64,000 nucleotides of DNA from Olavius algarvensis spirochete endosymbiont (GTDB lineage: Bacteria; Spirochaetota; Spirochaetia; DSM-2461). The position numbers were made by a program, and so were the translations under genes. Position 1 is the stretch's first letter; each line of letters begins with the position of its first letter. The notes below the pieces were generated by a model that was given only the letters and a program-made list of their open reading frames with translations, did not search any database and was not told the DNA's origin. Below, piece by piece: positions 1 through 8,529 of this stretch. The stretch covers positions 1 to 64,000 of the forward strand of contig UWYT01000252.1 of NCBI GenBank assembly GCA_900608495.1, given 5' to 3'.

Positions 1-981
1 AGCAGAAAGGTACGATAGGATGCTTAACTTGTAACCTCGGAGTGAGTCACGGGTCCATAACAGATACATAATGACTGCTCTAAATAGCGAGGGGCGCAAC
101 CCCACGAGAATTAAGAATAATACTGCCCCGAGAGCCGAGACTATGGCGGATGATGAAACGCCTATTAGCGGTTTGGCGATGAATCTAATCGCGATTGCAA
201 TCATGCCTAAATGGAATCCGCTCAAAGCGAGCAGATGGATACATCCAGAATTCTGGAAACGGCGCATAACTGGCGATCCGGGATCCGTGTTCCGCCCGAG
301 CAACAGAGCGGTTATCAAAGAATTTGTATCTGGGTCGGATCCGGAAAGTCGTTCGATAAGCGTGCTGTTTAATCGGTGGCGAAAACTATGGTATCGAGTC
401 CTCCAACCGACAAAACTGGAATTCTTTGAAAAAAATATAAATGGGAGACCATCGGCTGTTTTGCCGGCGAAATTCTTGTGTGATTTCAACCTGCCCCTCA
501 TCTGCATGAATGCTCCTGCACCAAGGCTCTCTGTTGAACCATTACCAAAGATGAGGGTTTTCCCTCGGGCACTGGCTATCAAACTTTCCGATTGAGATTC
601 TATTAGGCGACCTTCAACTATCCAATCACCACTCGAAGTTGGCATGGGATCGGAAGTTAACAAAACTTGAATTTGAATTATTTTGTCAGGAATTATTCCC
701 GGGGATGCACTTTGCCTCAAAATTCTGTATACACCGAAGCTACCGAAAACAAGTAGAAAACCAGCGATACCGAGTAATAACAGATTATCTATCGATATTT
801 TGCGAAAAGTTTTCCGAAGTTCCCAAAAAGCACTTGCAACAAGCGTCAATCCAAAAAAAATTGCCGTTGGAGCCGCCAGTATGTCCTGGTCTGAACCATA
901 TTTGCAGTAATTATCAAGTAGAAGGAATGCGAATCCACCGACGGCGACTGGAGGTGCCAGTTCTATCAGCGTGTACTTCAT
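1..981 (-). CDS. comEC: ComEC/Rec2-family competence protein, N-terminal part (runs off the left edge)
   Basis: Translating the minus strand from an ATG at 981 gives an open frame of 327 codons with no stop before position 1, so the gene continues outside the window. The first 75 or so residues contain hydrophobic segments, followed by a soluble stretch with SPGIIPD and a glycine-rich G-x-GAG-x-FMQ region, as in the ComEC N-terminal domain. Near residues 245-320 comes the hallmark of the Competence membrane domain: LSGFHLGMIAIAI followed by a PSLFRAVIMY helix. ComEC forms the inner-membrane channel for single-stranded DNA during natural transformation. It follows the PilZ gene by 55 bases on the same strand. 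The start is uncertain because there is no strong ribosome site before 981 and the frame stays open further upstream. Family call is firm, competence itself is not shown. Confidence 0.85.
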   Translation of the reverse strand, partial: MKYTLIELAPPVAVGGFAFLLLDNYCKYGSDQDILAAPTAIFFGLTLVASAFWELRKTFRKISIDNLLLLGIAGFLLVFGSFGVYRILRQSASPGIIPDKIIQIQVLLTSDPMPTSSGDWIVEGRLIESQSESLIASARGKTLIFGNGSTESLGAGAFMQMRGRLKSHKNFAGKTADGLPFIFFSKNSSFVGWRTRYHSFRHRLNSTLIERLSGSDPDTNSLITALLLGRNTDPGSPVMRRFQNSGCIHLLALSGFHLGMIAIAIRFIAKPLIGVSSSAIVSALGAVLFLILVGLRPSLFRAVIMYLLWTRDSLRGYKLSILSYLSA

Positions 982-1036
982 GCCATTATGACAGGAATAT
1001 GTTGGATATGGCTTGAGCTCAATCTTTCGAAATATT

Positions 1037-2182
1037 TCAGAATTCTTCGACTCTCTCGTTATCCTGCTCCGCTGTCTCCTCGTTCGTTGGATCCTCTGCT
1101 TCTGATTCGCTTGAGTCTGCGGTTTCTTTACTTCGCTGGCTTAACTCTGTTGAGATGCCGTCCTGCTTCATTGCATTCGATCGTTCTTTGTTGATATCGA
1201 GGATGTACGAAAGGAGCAGCATGCTGAGATTTTCGGAAATTGGCAGAAATTCAACGCGCAGAGTCGATTCATTTCTTGTTTTGTTGTAATGGCTGCTCTT
1301 TACCGTACCTGCTACCGCGGCTGTTTCATTTCGAACAATGAACTGAAGCTTTAGGGATTGTCTCTTCCTGATTAATCCTCTTGACACCAAAGCCGCGCCA
1401 CCCTCTGATATGTCAGTGATTAGGCAGTCTCGCTCCAGAGAGGATTCCATCAGATTGTCAAAAGCTTCGAGATTCGTACTCAGATAAAGACGGGCATAAA
1501 TTTTTGCCGGTGTTCTTATGAAGTCACGCTTTTGGCTTCGAATAAGGTTGTCGCTGTGCTTAAGATGGAACAAAAGATTGCTTTTATCGTAAAATTTTTC
1601 CAATATACGGGTCTGAAAAAAGTAACCGGCATCATCCTTTCTCCATAGATAGACGTTTAGCTTGCTCCGACGCCAACTAAACCCCATGGGAAGCGGATTG
1701 CCTACCGGGATGGTGATGGTAAGATAATTATCTTTGTTTTCCACAACCGTTGTGCTGTACACCCCCACTCCGCTAACCCGTATCGTAAGACTTTGATCTA
1801 TGGATATACTGCGAGTGCTTTTCAAACCCATATAGTGTTTCATTCGATTCAGTTCGATATCTTTTCGATATGCGAATAGATTTTTGAGAGCTTGTGTTTC
1901 GCTCTCAAGTCCATCTCTTCCCAAAAATTTCTTATTGACGATTAGCTCACCTATCAGGGCATTCAAAGCTTCGATTGATCCAAAAATTCTTGATGGTTTT
2001 TCAAAATTCGAGTTTTTTATACCAACCCATAGCACTTTGATTTCTGATAGGGAAAAGCCGGCATCCATGCCTTTCAAGTAGAAATCTAATCTGCCCCTTA
2101 TTCCAGTTGCTGAAGTTTGCTTGGGCATTCGGATCACCACAAATAGGATAGCTGTCAGAATTAGGAGAATTATAATCCACAT
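1037..2182 (-). CDS. membrane-anchored PilZ-domain protein (probable c-di-GMP effector)
   Basis: A 381-residue protein with one N-terminal membrane helix (about residues 2-18, rich in I, L and V), a long middle domain of unknown type, and a PilZ domain at about 222-335. The two c-di-GMP signatures are visible: an RxxxR motif written RDFIR at the start of the domain and DISEGG, matching [D/N]xSxxG. The last 40 residues are acidic and probably disordered. PilZ proteins bind cyclic di-GMP and pass the signal to motility, envelope or secretion partners. It is transcribed towards the comEC-like gene and diverges from the CPBP protease across a 41-base gap. The output of this protein cannot be told from sequence. 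Confidence 0.82.
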   Translation of the reverse strand: MWIIILLILTAILFVVIRMPKQTSATGIRGRLDFYLKGMDAGFSLSEIKVLWVGIKNSNFEKPSRIFGSIEALNALIGELIVNKKFLGRDGLESETQALKNLFAYRKDIELNRMKHYMGLKSTRSISIDQSLTIRVSGVGVYSTTVVENKDNYLTITIPVGNPLPMGFSWRRSKLNVYLWRKDDAGYFFQTRILEKFYDKSNLLFHLKHSDNLIRSQKRDFIRTPAKIYARLYLSTNLEAFDNLMESSLERDCLITDISEGGAALVSRGLIRKRQSLKLQFIVRNETAAVAGTVKSSHYNKTRNESTLRVEFLPISENLSMLLLSYILDINKERSNAMKQDGISTELSQRSKETADSSESEAEDPTNEETAEQDNERVEEF

Positions 2183-2223
2183 ATCCAGTTTTATTATCGG
2201 CGTGTGACCGCTAGAATAGTTCC

Positions 2224-2835
2224 ATGATGCTTGTTCGCTCGCATCCTTACGTTACTACAATCTTGATAATGGCTTTTTTCGTCGTTTTGGGGCAGGTTGG
2301 CATGGGTGGGGCGACAAACCTATCGGTTTTGCTTATAATTTTTCTTAGTGAATTGGGATTATTCCTGATTCTCATACATGTATCCTTAGGTGGCTCATCG
2401 GAAGCGCGGAAAAGGCTGGGTTGGATTAAACCGAAACTTTCGGATTTGCCGCAGCTACTGTTGCTGGTAGCATCAACCCTGTTGCTTGTCAATCTATTCA
2501 CAGATTCGAATACAAAGCTTAATCTGTCTGGGGTTGCAGATACAACACTATTTATCCTTTGTTTACTGTTAGCTTCCATCACCGAAGAGGTCTTTTTTCG
2601 ATCTTGGATGCTGTCAACTCTGATGGCTTCCGGTGTGCCTCGTGTTCTTGTTGTCGCTATCTCTGTTATTGCCTTTGGATTGATTCATCTATGGCAGGGA
2701 TTCCATGGCGTGGTGGTTGCTGCGTTTGTCGGTTTAGTATACGCGCTGTTCTTTTTGTATCGACGTAGCCTTTTTATACTCATCGGAGCACACGCGATTC
2801 ACAATATTGTCGTATTCCTGTACCATATTCCATAA
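2224..2835 (+). CDS. CPBP-family intramembrane metalloprotease (CAAX protease/bacteriocin-processing type)
   Basis: A 203-residue polytopic membrane protein. The three motifs of the Abi/CPBP family are present in order: EEVFFR (EExxxR) near residue 120, F-G-L-I-H (FxxxH) near 155, and HAIHN (HxxxN) near 194. These supply the glutamate, histidine and asparagine of the intramembrane active site. Members cleave prenylated or other membrane substrates, or act in bacteriocin self-protection; the substrate here is unknown. The ATG at 2224 follows a TAGAAT hexamer by seven bases, so the transcript could be nearly leaderless. A TlpA-like gene follows after 28 bases. Confidence 0.85.
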   Translation: MMLVRSHPYVTTILIMAFFVVLGQVGMGGATNLSVLLIIFLSELGLFLILIHVSLGGSSEARKRLGWIKPKLSDLPQLLLLVASTLLLVNLFTDSNTKLNLSGVADTTLFILCLLLASITEEVFFRSWMLSTLMASGVPRVLVVAISVIAFGLIHLWQGFHGVVVAAFVGLVYALFFLYRRSLFILIGAHAIHNIVVFLYHIP

Positions 2836-2863
2836 TTGTTGGTAAATGAACTGGAGGTGATAT

Positions 2864-3415
2864 TTGAGAAGCAAATCTTTCTACTTGTGTGCTCTTTTTT
2901 GCATTTTAGGCGCTTTTGCAGCCTATGCGAACCCATCAACTGCTCCAGATGCAGAGGTTTTTCGCAGCCTGGGTTTTCATCCCATACCCAATGGTCAGTT
3001 ATTCCCGGACATCCCGTTTTTGGATCAAGATGGTGAGAATTTGAAATTGAGTGACTTCAATGGATCGGTGGTTTTGTTGAATTTCTGGGCAACATGGTGC
3101 CCGCCTTGCAGGGCGGAAATGCCGTCCATGGGAAAATTATCAAAGATACTGGAAAACAAAGAGTTCGCCATGATTCCGATAAATGTTCAAGAGTCTTCTG
3201 AACAGGTTGAAGCGTTCTTGGAAGAATTCGAAATTGATTTCTTGGTTTACCACGATTTTGATGGAAGCTCAGCAAATGAAATCGGGATTATAGGGCTGCC
3301 CACATCCATTCTGATTGATAGAGACGGCACCGCCCTGGCCGCAGTTACGGGCGCATTTGAGTGGCATGATGATGACTTGGTAACTATGATGAAACAATGG
3401 ACGGAAAAACAATAG
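2864..3415 (+). CDS. exported TlpA/ResA-like thioredoxin-fold protein
   Basis: A 183-residue protein with a signal peptide (about residues 1-22, ending in AYA) and a redoxin domain. The active site reads WATWCPPCR, the CxxC form typical of TlpA/ResA proteins that reduce periplasmic disulfides or assist cytochrome assembly, and the cis-proline loop GLPTS is conserved about 75 residues later. The start is a TTG at 2864, supported by a near-perfect ribosome site GGAGGTGA at 2853-2860. It is probably cotranscribed with the CPBP gene and ends facing the TylF-type gene. The natural substrate is not evident; no cytochrome assembly genes lie nearby. Confidence 0.88.
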   Translation: MRSKSFYLCALFCILGAFAAYANPSTAPDAEVFRSLGFHPIPNGQLFPDIPFLDQDGENLKLSDFNGSVVLLNFWATWCPPCRAEMPSMGKLSKILENKEFAMIPINVQESSEQVEAFLEEFEIDFLVYHDFDGSSANEIGIIGLPTSILIDRDGTALAAVTGAFEWHDDDLVTMMKQWTEKQ

Positions 3416-3455
3416 GATGATGGAACACAATATACCAGGCAACCTGTCAATATAT

Positions 3456-4193
3456 CTATGATTTCACCACAACTCTTCCGGTATAGTCGCTTCGGTGAAG
3501 TAGAACAGGTTGTTCCTTGAAGTATTCATCGACTGCTTTTCTGGCGCCGGTGAAATGTCCGTAGTCGTCAACAATCAGAACTCCGCCCTTTGAGAGTCTG
3601 GGGTAGAGAATCTTGAGTTCTTTCAAAGTGGATTCGTACCAATCTGTATCCAAACGAAGTATGGCAATCTTTTGAGGAACGCTAAGTTCCAATGTTTCGC
3701 TTACCGGGCCTGCTACGAACTTGAACACCTTCTCATCAAGAGGTGATTTCTTCATCAGTGATCGTACTTCATTGATATCGACTGCCCACCAACCTTCAAC
3801 ATCACGTTCCGCTAACTCTTGTCCGCTCGACGCAATTTTGTCATTCGTTCCGGGTTTAACCATTCCCTTGAAGGTATCATATAGCCAAATTTTCCTTTCT
3901 GTGCGAGGTTCCACGCTGTAGAGGATGTATGAAGCAAGAAGACAGGCGCCTCCTTTCCATACGCCACATTCAACAATATCGCCTGGGATACGGGCTTTGG
4001 ATACATATCTTACTGCCTCGGTCAGCGCCCATCCTCGTTCCGGAGATATCATCGTGTATTTTTTGATAGCTCCCCATATATCAGTGAATTCGTCGTCCAT
4101 GTCACGAAGATATTGATTTGGGGGGATGAGTCCCCAGCCTCTCGATTCAAACAGGCTTCTAGCCGTCTCTAAGGAGAGCTGCCGCCTACTCAC
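3456..4193 (-). CDS. TylF/MycF-family SAM-dependent methyltransferase
   Basis: A 245-residue protein matching the macrocin O-methyltransferase family. It has the glycine-rich SAM loop in GDIVECGVWKGG (about residues 73-84), an LRLDTDWYEST segment near 178-188, and the closing VDDYGHF motif near 208, whose paired aspartates bind the metal in this family. Such enzymes methylate sugar hydroxyls on macrolides or surface glycans. The ATG overlaps the stop of the RlpA-like gene by four bases (ATGA), implying coupled translation in a three-gene set. The acceptor is unknown; a surface sugar is an inference from the sugar-modifying genes that begin at 5877. Confidence 0.8.
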   Translation of the reverse strand: MSRRQLSLETARSLFESRGWGLIPPNQYLRDMDDEFTDIWGAIKKYTMISPERGWALTEAVRYVSKARIPGDIVECGVWKGGACLLASYILYSVEPRTERKIWLYDTFKGMVKPGTNDKIASSGQELAERDVEGWWAVDINEVRSLMKKSPLDEKVFKFVAGPVSETLELSVPQKIAILRLDTDWYESTLKELKILYPRLSKGGVLIVDDYGHFTGARKAVDEYFKEQPVLLHRSDYTGRVVVKS

Positions 4194-5254
4194 CTGGTAA
4201 AAGGGAAAGCATCGGAAAAACTGTTTTTCCTCACGGTGTCGAGAACCACTCCGATTTCAGCTGGCTTTATCGGTCCGACAAGAAGTTTGTAAACTGTTTG
4301 GCCCGGGTCATCAGATATACTGATAACTGCTACCCTCAATGGATAATCTGGATTCGATCTCTGTATATCATCAACTCTGGATTCAAAGACTCCCCGATTT
4401 CGGTACGCGCCTATTTGTATATATTCCCCCCTGTCGTCAGTCTCATATCTGGCAATGCCAAACTCGTTTTCCTGCTCAGTCTCCTGCTCTATCGATTCAA
4501 CTGTAGCTTCTCTTGGCGGTCTGAATTCTGATGGGGAAAGAAAGAATACTTGTTTCTCATGCCCCGCCTGTTTCTCCCTATCATTTTCCGGCTCTTCGAT
4601 CAGATTTCTGGTTTCATCCGGAATAGTCTCTGGAGTTTCCTGATCGACAATCGAAGCCTGATCTACAATTTTGTCTGCATTCTGAACTTCGACTGGATTC
4701 AGAATTGTTCCAGCATTGTTATAATCACCAAGATCGTGGATCATCATGGGCTCGGAGGTAGTCACCGTGGTTGCGACAGGACTTTCTTCCTGGGATGAAC
4801 TGGTAGTGATATCGGCTTCTTCATCCTCGGAAGGAGTGGGGTTCTGACTGTTTGAGAAAGAATCCGTAGTGCTGGAATCCCCGCTTAGAGCACTCGAATC
4901 ATCCGGGTCATAGTTTTCGAAACTGGACGATCCGATTGGAACTATTTGAACGGGGCGAATATGGTCTGACGGAATCCCAATCACCTGTGCGGCACTCATT
5001 TCCATAAGCAGGAAGACTCCGGGGGTTTCAAGCCGATCTGTCACAGTTACATTGACACTTTTTCGCCCTTTCGGATTCGTAACTTTCAGAATCGTACCTA
5101 GCGGAAAGGAATTGGATGCGGCCCGGAAGTATTCCCGTGAACCAGGGAATTGCGAAGAACTGCCAACGCTGGCATTTCCGGTCCATACCGACTCAGCTCG
5201 AAGAAAAGTCGAACAAGACAGAACTAGTACTAGAAAACCTATATACTTTCCCAT
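4190..5254 (-). CDS. RlpA-like protein: DPBB domain plus C-terminal SPOR domain
   Basis: A 354-residue exported protein. A signal peptide covers about residues 1-20 (FLVLVLSCSTFLRA); the LSC could be a relaxed spirochaetal lipobox or the cut could fall after LRA. A double-psi beta-barrel domain follows (about 22-110) with NSFPLGTILKVTNP and VTVTDR. The middle 110-260 is acidic, rich in S, T, E and D, and looks disordered. The last 75 residues form a SPOR domain (YIQIGAYRN ... YKLLVGPI), which binds denuded septal peptidoglycan. RlpA enzymes are septal lytic transglycosylases, so a division role is likely. The DPBB motif TDRLETPG departs from the usual DRGPF, so catalysis is uncertain. Its ATG overlaps the previous gene's TAA (TAATG). 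Confidence 0.8.
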   Translation of the reverse strand: MGKYIGFLVLVLSCSTFLRAESVWTGNASVGSSSQFPGSREYFRAASNSFPLGTILKVTNPKGRKSVNVTVTDRLETPGVFLLMEMSAAQVIGIPSDHIRPVQIVPIGSSSFENYDPDDSSALSGDSSTTDSFSNSQNPTPSEDEEADITTSSSQEESPVATTVTTSEPMMIHDLGDYNNAGTILNPVEVQNADKIVDQASIVDQETPETIPDETRNLIEEPENDREKQAGHEKQVFFLSPSEFRPPREATVESIEQETEQENEFGIARYETDDRGEYIQIGAYRNRGVFESRVDDIQRSNPDYPLRVAVISISDDPGQTVYKLLVGPIKPAEIGVVLDTVRKNSFSDAFPFTR

Positions 5255-5787
5255 TACTGATGTCTCCAGATTCTTTTCCGCCGACGCGAATCCCCATCAT
5301 CGGGATTTTCCAGATTCCCATCAAACACGGACAAGACTGAAACTGCTAACGAGTTACCCAGGGATATCCAACGTTTCATTTCATTGCCCTTATATTCTAT
5401 AGCTGAAATATCCGCAAATCCGTCGTCCAGTTTGTATGCATTTCCCACCTGCACCAGGCTCCACAAAGCGCCCCGCTCGTCGGGGATAAGCACCAATAGC
5501 AGATCCACATCCTGTTCGACGGCAAATCTGACTGCTTCCCAATTCATCATCTTAGCGGATTTCTTGTTTTTGGTCGATATCATTCGATTAAAAACAATAT
5601 AACCCTCATCAAACAAAACATCCATGATTCCTGTTTCCAGTGCAGTTATCTGAATTTTTTGACTCAGTTCCATTGCTTGGCGAGGAACCTCGACCCTGGT
5701 TTCCATGAAAAGGGTTTGCGGAAACAAAGATGCTGCATATGCGGCATGTAACAGCACAACAAGTTCCCATCTAATGCAGTTTGACAT
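5254..5787 (-). CDS. hypothetical exported protein, first gene of the RlpA-like operon
   Basis: I do not recognise this 177-residue protein. From the ATG at 5787 it begins with a short hydrophobic stretch (WELVVLLHAAYAASLF) that could be a signal peptide. The rest is alpha/beta, with a pattern of helix, then DVLFDEGYIVFNR, then VDLLLVLIP, and closing on SLAVSVLSVFDG; this resembles the layout of LpoB/CsgG-type periplasmic proteins, but only weakly. A longer frame from a TTG at 5847 exists but would give a hydrophilic leader and crowd the divergent gene at 5877, so I prefer 5787. It overlaps the RlpA-like gene by one base, suggesting a shared cell-wall role. Confidence 0.6.
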   Translation of the reverse strand: MSNCIRWELVVLLHAAYAASLFPQTLFMETRVEVPRQAMELSQKIQITALETGIMDVLFDEGYIVFNRMISTKNKKSAKMMNWEAVRFAVEQDVDLLLVLIPDERGALWSLVQVGNAYKLDDGFADISAIEYKGNEMKRWISLGNSLAVSVLSVFDGNLENPDDGDSRRRKRIWRHQ

Positions 5788-5876
5788 AATAAGAATTTCG
5801 GCTTCCTGGCTGGCGAAATGAGTGTTGTTAGCTTTGCTTTCCCCCAATATTGATTTGATGCTATATTCCCAGCAGT

Positions 5877-7346
5877 ATGTTCAAAGGCAATCGTATCTAC
5901 ATTGTGGGCGCAGGTCAATTTGGCAGGGTTATCGCAAAGGAAATAGGCGAAAACTACACTACTGCCACGGTTGTCGCCTTTCTTGACGACGATAGGGATT
6001 TAATCGGCACCTTAGTGGATGGAATTCCGGTTCTGGGTCCCGTTGAAGCATGTGCGGGGCTGTTGGACCACGGACAGAACGCTGAAGCTTTAATTACACT
6101 CCCTTCAGCAGCGCGCAAAAAATTGCGGAATGTTTATGAAGCCCTGCGACAAGCCGGTTTTCCCAAGATTCGGATACTGCCATCGGTGAGTCAGATTATC
6201 ACCGCAAATCCGCACGTTGTTCTTGCCAGAGAAATTGATCCCCAGGATCTTCTTGGACGAGATCCGGTGTTAATCGACCTGAAGGAAAGCTTATCCTATG
6301 TTCGGGGTAAGCGGGTTTTGATTACCGGCGCCGGAGGCAGCATAGGTGCCGAGTTATCACGTCAAATGCTCTATGGCGGAGCGGAGCGATTATACTTACT
6401 CGACCATAGCGAAACCAGTATCTGGGCCATAGAGAGCGAGCTTCGATACTTACAGAATGCGGGCATTGGCGAGAAGGCAACTATAATCCCTATTGTAGGT
6501 GAATTGCAAGACAGGGATTATGTGAAATTCCTGTTAGGCAGATTGAGAGCTGACGTGGTATTCCACGGCGCTGCTCACAAACATGTCCCCATGATGGAAC
6601 AAAATCCCATAGAAGTGATTAAGAACAATGTCCTGAGTACTCGCAATATTGTAGATGCCGTCACCAGGGTTGATACTCAGCGTTTTGTTCTGGTATCCAC
6701 GGACAAGGCCGTTGCACCTGTATCCGTTTATGGCATCAGCAAGAAAATTGCTGAAACAATCGTACTGCTACAACGGAAACGAAACTGTGATTTCATGGTT
6801 GTCCGCTTTGGGAATGTACTGGGTTCACAAGGCAGTATCATGCCCCTATTCAAGAAGCAAATACTGGCTGGCGGACCGGTAACCATTACAGATCCAAATG
6901 CTCAAAGATGGTTTATGACAATTCCAGAGGCGGTTAGTCTGATATTGAAGGCGGCCAGTTTCTCAGGAAACAATGGTCTGTATATATTGGACATGGGTGA
7001 CCCGGTACGTATTGTGGACCTTGCCAGGCAAATGATCCGCTTCTACGGATATGAGGAGGACAGCATACCGATAACCTTTATCGGCATGCGTCCCGGGGAA
7101 AAGAAGATTGAGAGATTGTGGTCTGACGAGGAGAAGCCAATTCCAACCGAATATCCAAGAATTATGAAAGTAGAATTTCCGGAAGCTCAGTGCAATTTGG
7201 CTCACCAGTTCATAGAGGAGATTGAGCCCGTGGTATCCCTCGATTCAAAACGTCCGAAATTCTTTCGTAATCGGCATCGTTTGAGAGAGGTTATAAAACG
7301 ACATTTCCCGAATGTCCAGGGTCCGGCAGATGAACCGGAATACTAA
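5877..7346 (+). CDS. nucleotide-sugar 4,6-dehydratase of the CapD/FlaA1/WbpM group
   Basis: A 489-residue protein without the N-terminal membrane helices of full-length WbpM. Residues 1-135 form a Rossmann domain (IVGAGQFG) with a typical bridge to the second, catalytic SDR domain at about 140-430. The NAD loop is GAGGSIG, followed by the diagnostic HGAAHKHVPMME and VSTDKAVAP. The next catalytic element reads YGISKK, a YxxxK, whereas WbpM-type enzymes usually have Met at the Tyr position. The family removes water from UDP-GlcNAc to start QuiNAc, FucNAc or bacillosamine-type sugars. The overlapping DegT aminotransferase downstream fits a 4-amino-sugar route. Substrate is inferred. Confidence 0.87.
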   Translation: MFKGNRIYIVGAGQFGRVIAKEIGENYTTATVVAFLDDDRDLIGTLVDGIPVLGPVEACAGLLDHGQNAEALITLPSAARKKLRNVYEALRQAGFPKIRILPSVSQIITANPHVVLAREIDPQDLLGRDPVLIDLKESLSYVRGKRVLITGAGGSIGAELSRQMLYGGAERLYLLDHSETSIWAIESELRYLQNAGIGEKATIIPIVGELQDRDYVKFLLGRLRADVVFHGAAHKHVPMMEQNPIEVIKNNVLSTRNIVDAVTRVDTQRFVLVSTDKAVAPVSVYGISKKIAETIVLLQRKRNCDFMVVRFGNVLGSQGSIMPLFKKQILAGGPVTITDPNAQRWFMTIPEAVSLILKAASFSGNNGLYILDMGDPVRIVDLARQMIRFYGYEEDSIPITFIGMRPGEKKIERLWSDEEKPIPTEYPRIMKVEFPEAQCNLAHQFIEEIEPVVSLDSKRPKFFRNRHRLREVIKRHFPNVQGPADEPEY

Positions 7347-8529
7347 GACAATTCCATTTTTCAAACCAACCCTCGGACGAGCTGAGATTGCGGCCACGAA
7401 AAGAGTTATTGAAAGCGGATGGCTCACCACCGGTCCCGAGACGATAGCATTCGAGACGGAATTTGCGGCCTTCTTGAGGAGTTCCACTGCTGAAGATGAA
7501 GAATCAATTAGAACTCTCGCGGTTAGTTCGGCTACTGCCGGGTTGCACCTTGCTCTTGAATCTCTCGGCATTGGCCGTAACGATCTGGTAGCTATACCGT
7601 CCCTAACTTTCACGGCAAACGCAGCTGTTATCAGACATCTGGGAGCCGATCCGGTTTTTATTGATTCCGAGCCGATTGCTGGAAATATTGACCCTGCCAA
7701 TATCACTCACGCCTTCAAGAAGACAGAACGAGAAGGAAGAAGAATCAAGGCCATAATTCCTGTACACCTGGCCGGTCATCCCTGTGATATGGATGGAATT
7801 CGCATGGCAATTGGTAATCGCCAAGTTTCCATTGTTGAGGATGCCGCTCATGCATTCCCTTCGAAAACACAAGCAGGGATGGCCGGCTGTCTGGGTGATA
7901 TCGGTGTTTTTTCATTCTACGCAACAAAAGCGATTACCTGCGGTGAAGGTGGTATGGTGGTCACACGGAATAGTGATTATTTGAAAAGAATGAAGTTGAT
8001 GCAATTGCACGGCATCGATCGTACTGTATGGAATCGTTACAGTAACAGAACCGGCATGCGTTCTTGGGAATATGACATAATTGCCGCGGGCTTCAAGTAC
8101 AATTTATCGGATTTTGCCGCGGCGATAGGGAGAGAACAGCTGAAAAGAGCAAAAAGCCTGCTCAAATTGCGTCTGGAACTGGCACAGCAGTACCAGAGGA
8201 TGCTCAGCGACATTGATGAATTAACCCTTCCCAATGATTGCCCCGGCCATGCGTGGCATTTATTCATAATACGTCTGCGGGATAATACGACTAGAAACCT
8301 ACTCTCCGACGAACTTCACAGGGAAGGTATCGGCAGTTCCGTGCATTTTATTCCCTTGCATCGAATGCAGTACTGGAAAAAGCTCTATAACTTGAATCCG
8401 GAGAATTTTAGTGTGGCCGACAAGTTGGGAGAGGAAAGTCTTTCCCTCCCGCTTTGGCCAGGATTAAAAACCAGAGATTTGCAGCGGATAAGCGGAATAA
8501 TCAGGAGTTTTTTTTGTGCACGAACCTAA
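7330..8529 (+). CDS. DegT/DnrJ/EryC1/StrS-family PLP aminotransferase
   Basis: A 399-residue PLP enzyme from the ATG at 7330; a longer start at 7312 adds six residues and both overlap the dehydratase. It has the family opening FFKPTLG, the SGWLTTGPET substrate loop, VEDAAHAF (cofactor aspartate) and FSFYATKAITCGEGG, where the lysine forms the PLP Schiff base. The C-terminal GIGSSVHFIPLHRMQYWK segment is also characteristic. These enzymes transaminate keto-sugar nucleotides. Placed right after a 4,6-dehydratase, it probably forms a UDP-4-amino-4,6-dideoxy-hexose, a precursor such as bacillosamine-type sugars, for the surface glycans further right. No acetyltransferase is adjacent. Confidence 0.88.
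   Translation: MNRNTKTIPFFKPTLGRAEIAATKRVIESGWLTTGPETIAFETEFAAFLRSSTAEDEESIRTLAVSSATAGLHLALESLGIGRNDLVAIPSLTFTANAAVIRHLGADPVFIDSEPIAGNIDPANITHAFKKTEREGRRIKAIIPVHLAGHPCDMDGIRMAIGNRQVSIVEDAAHAFPSKTQAGMAGCLGDIGVFSFYATKAITCGEGGMVVTRNSDYLKRMKLMQLHGIDRTVWNRYSNRTGMRSWEYDIIAAGFKYNLSDFAAAIGREQLKRAKSLLKLRLELAQQYQRMLSDIDELTLPNDCPGHAWHLFIIRLRDNTTRNLLSDELHREGIGSSVHFIPLHRMQYWKKLYNLNPENFSVADKLGEESLSLPLWPGLKTRDLQRISGIIRSFFCART

Noticed and set aside
71-1016. Two plus-strand open frames at the left edge (71-595 and 639-1016)
   Set aside because: They lie antisense to the continuous ComEC-like frame on the minus strand, which has clear family motifs; the plus-strand products look like nothing.
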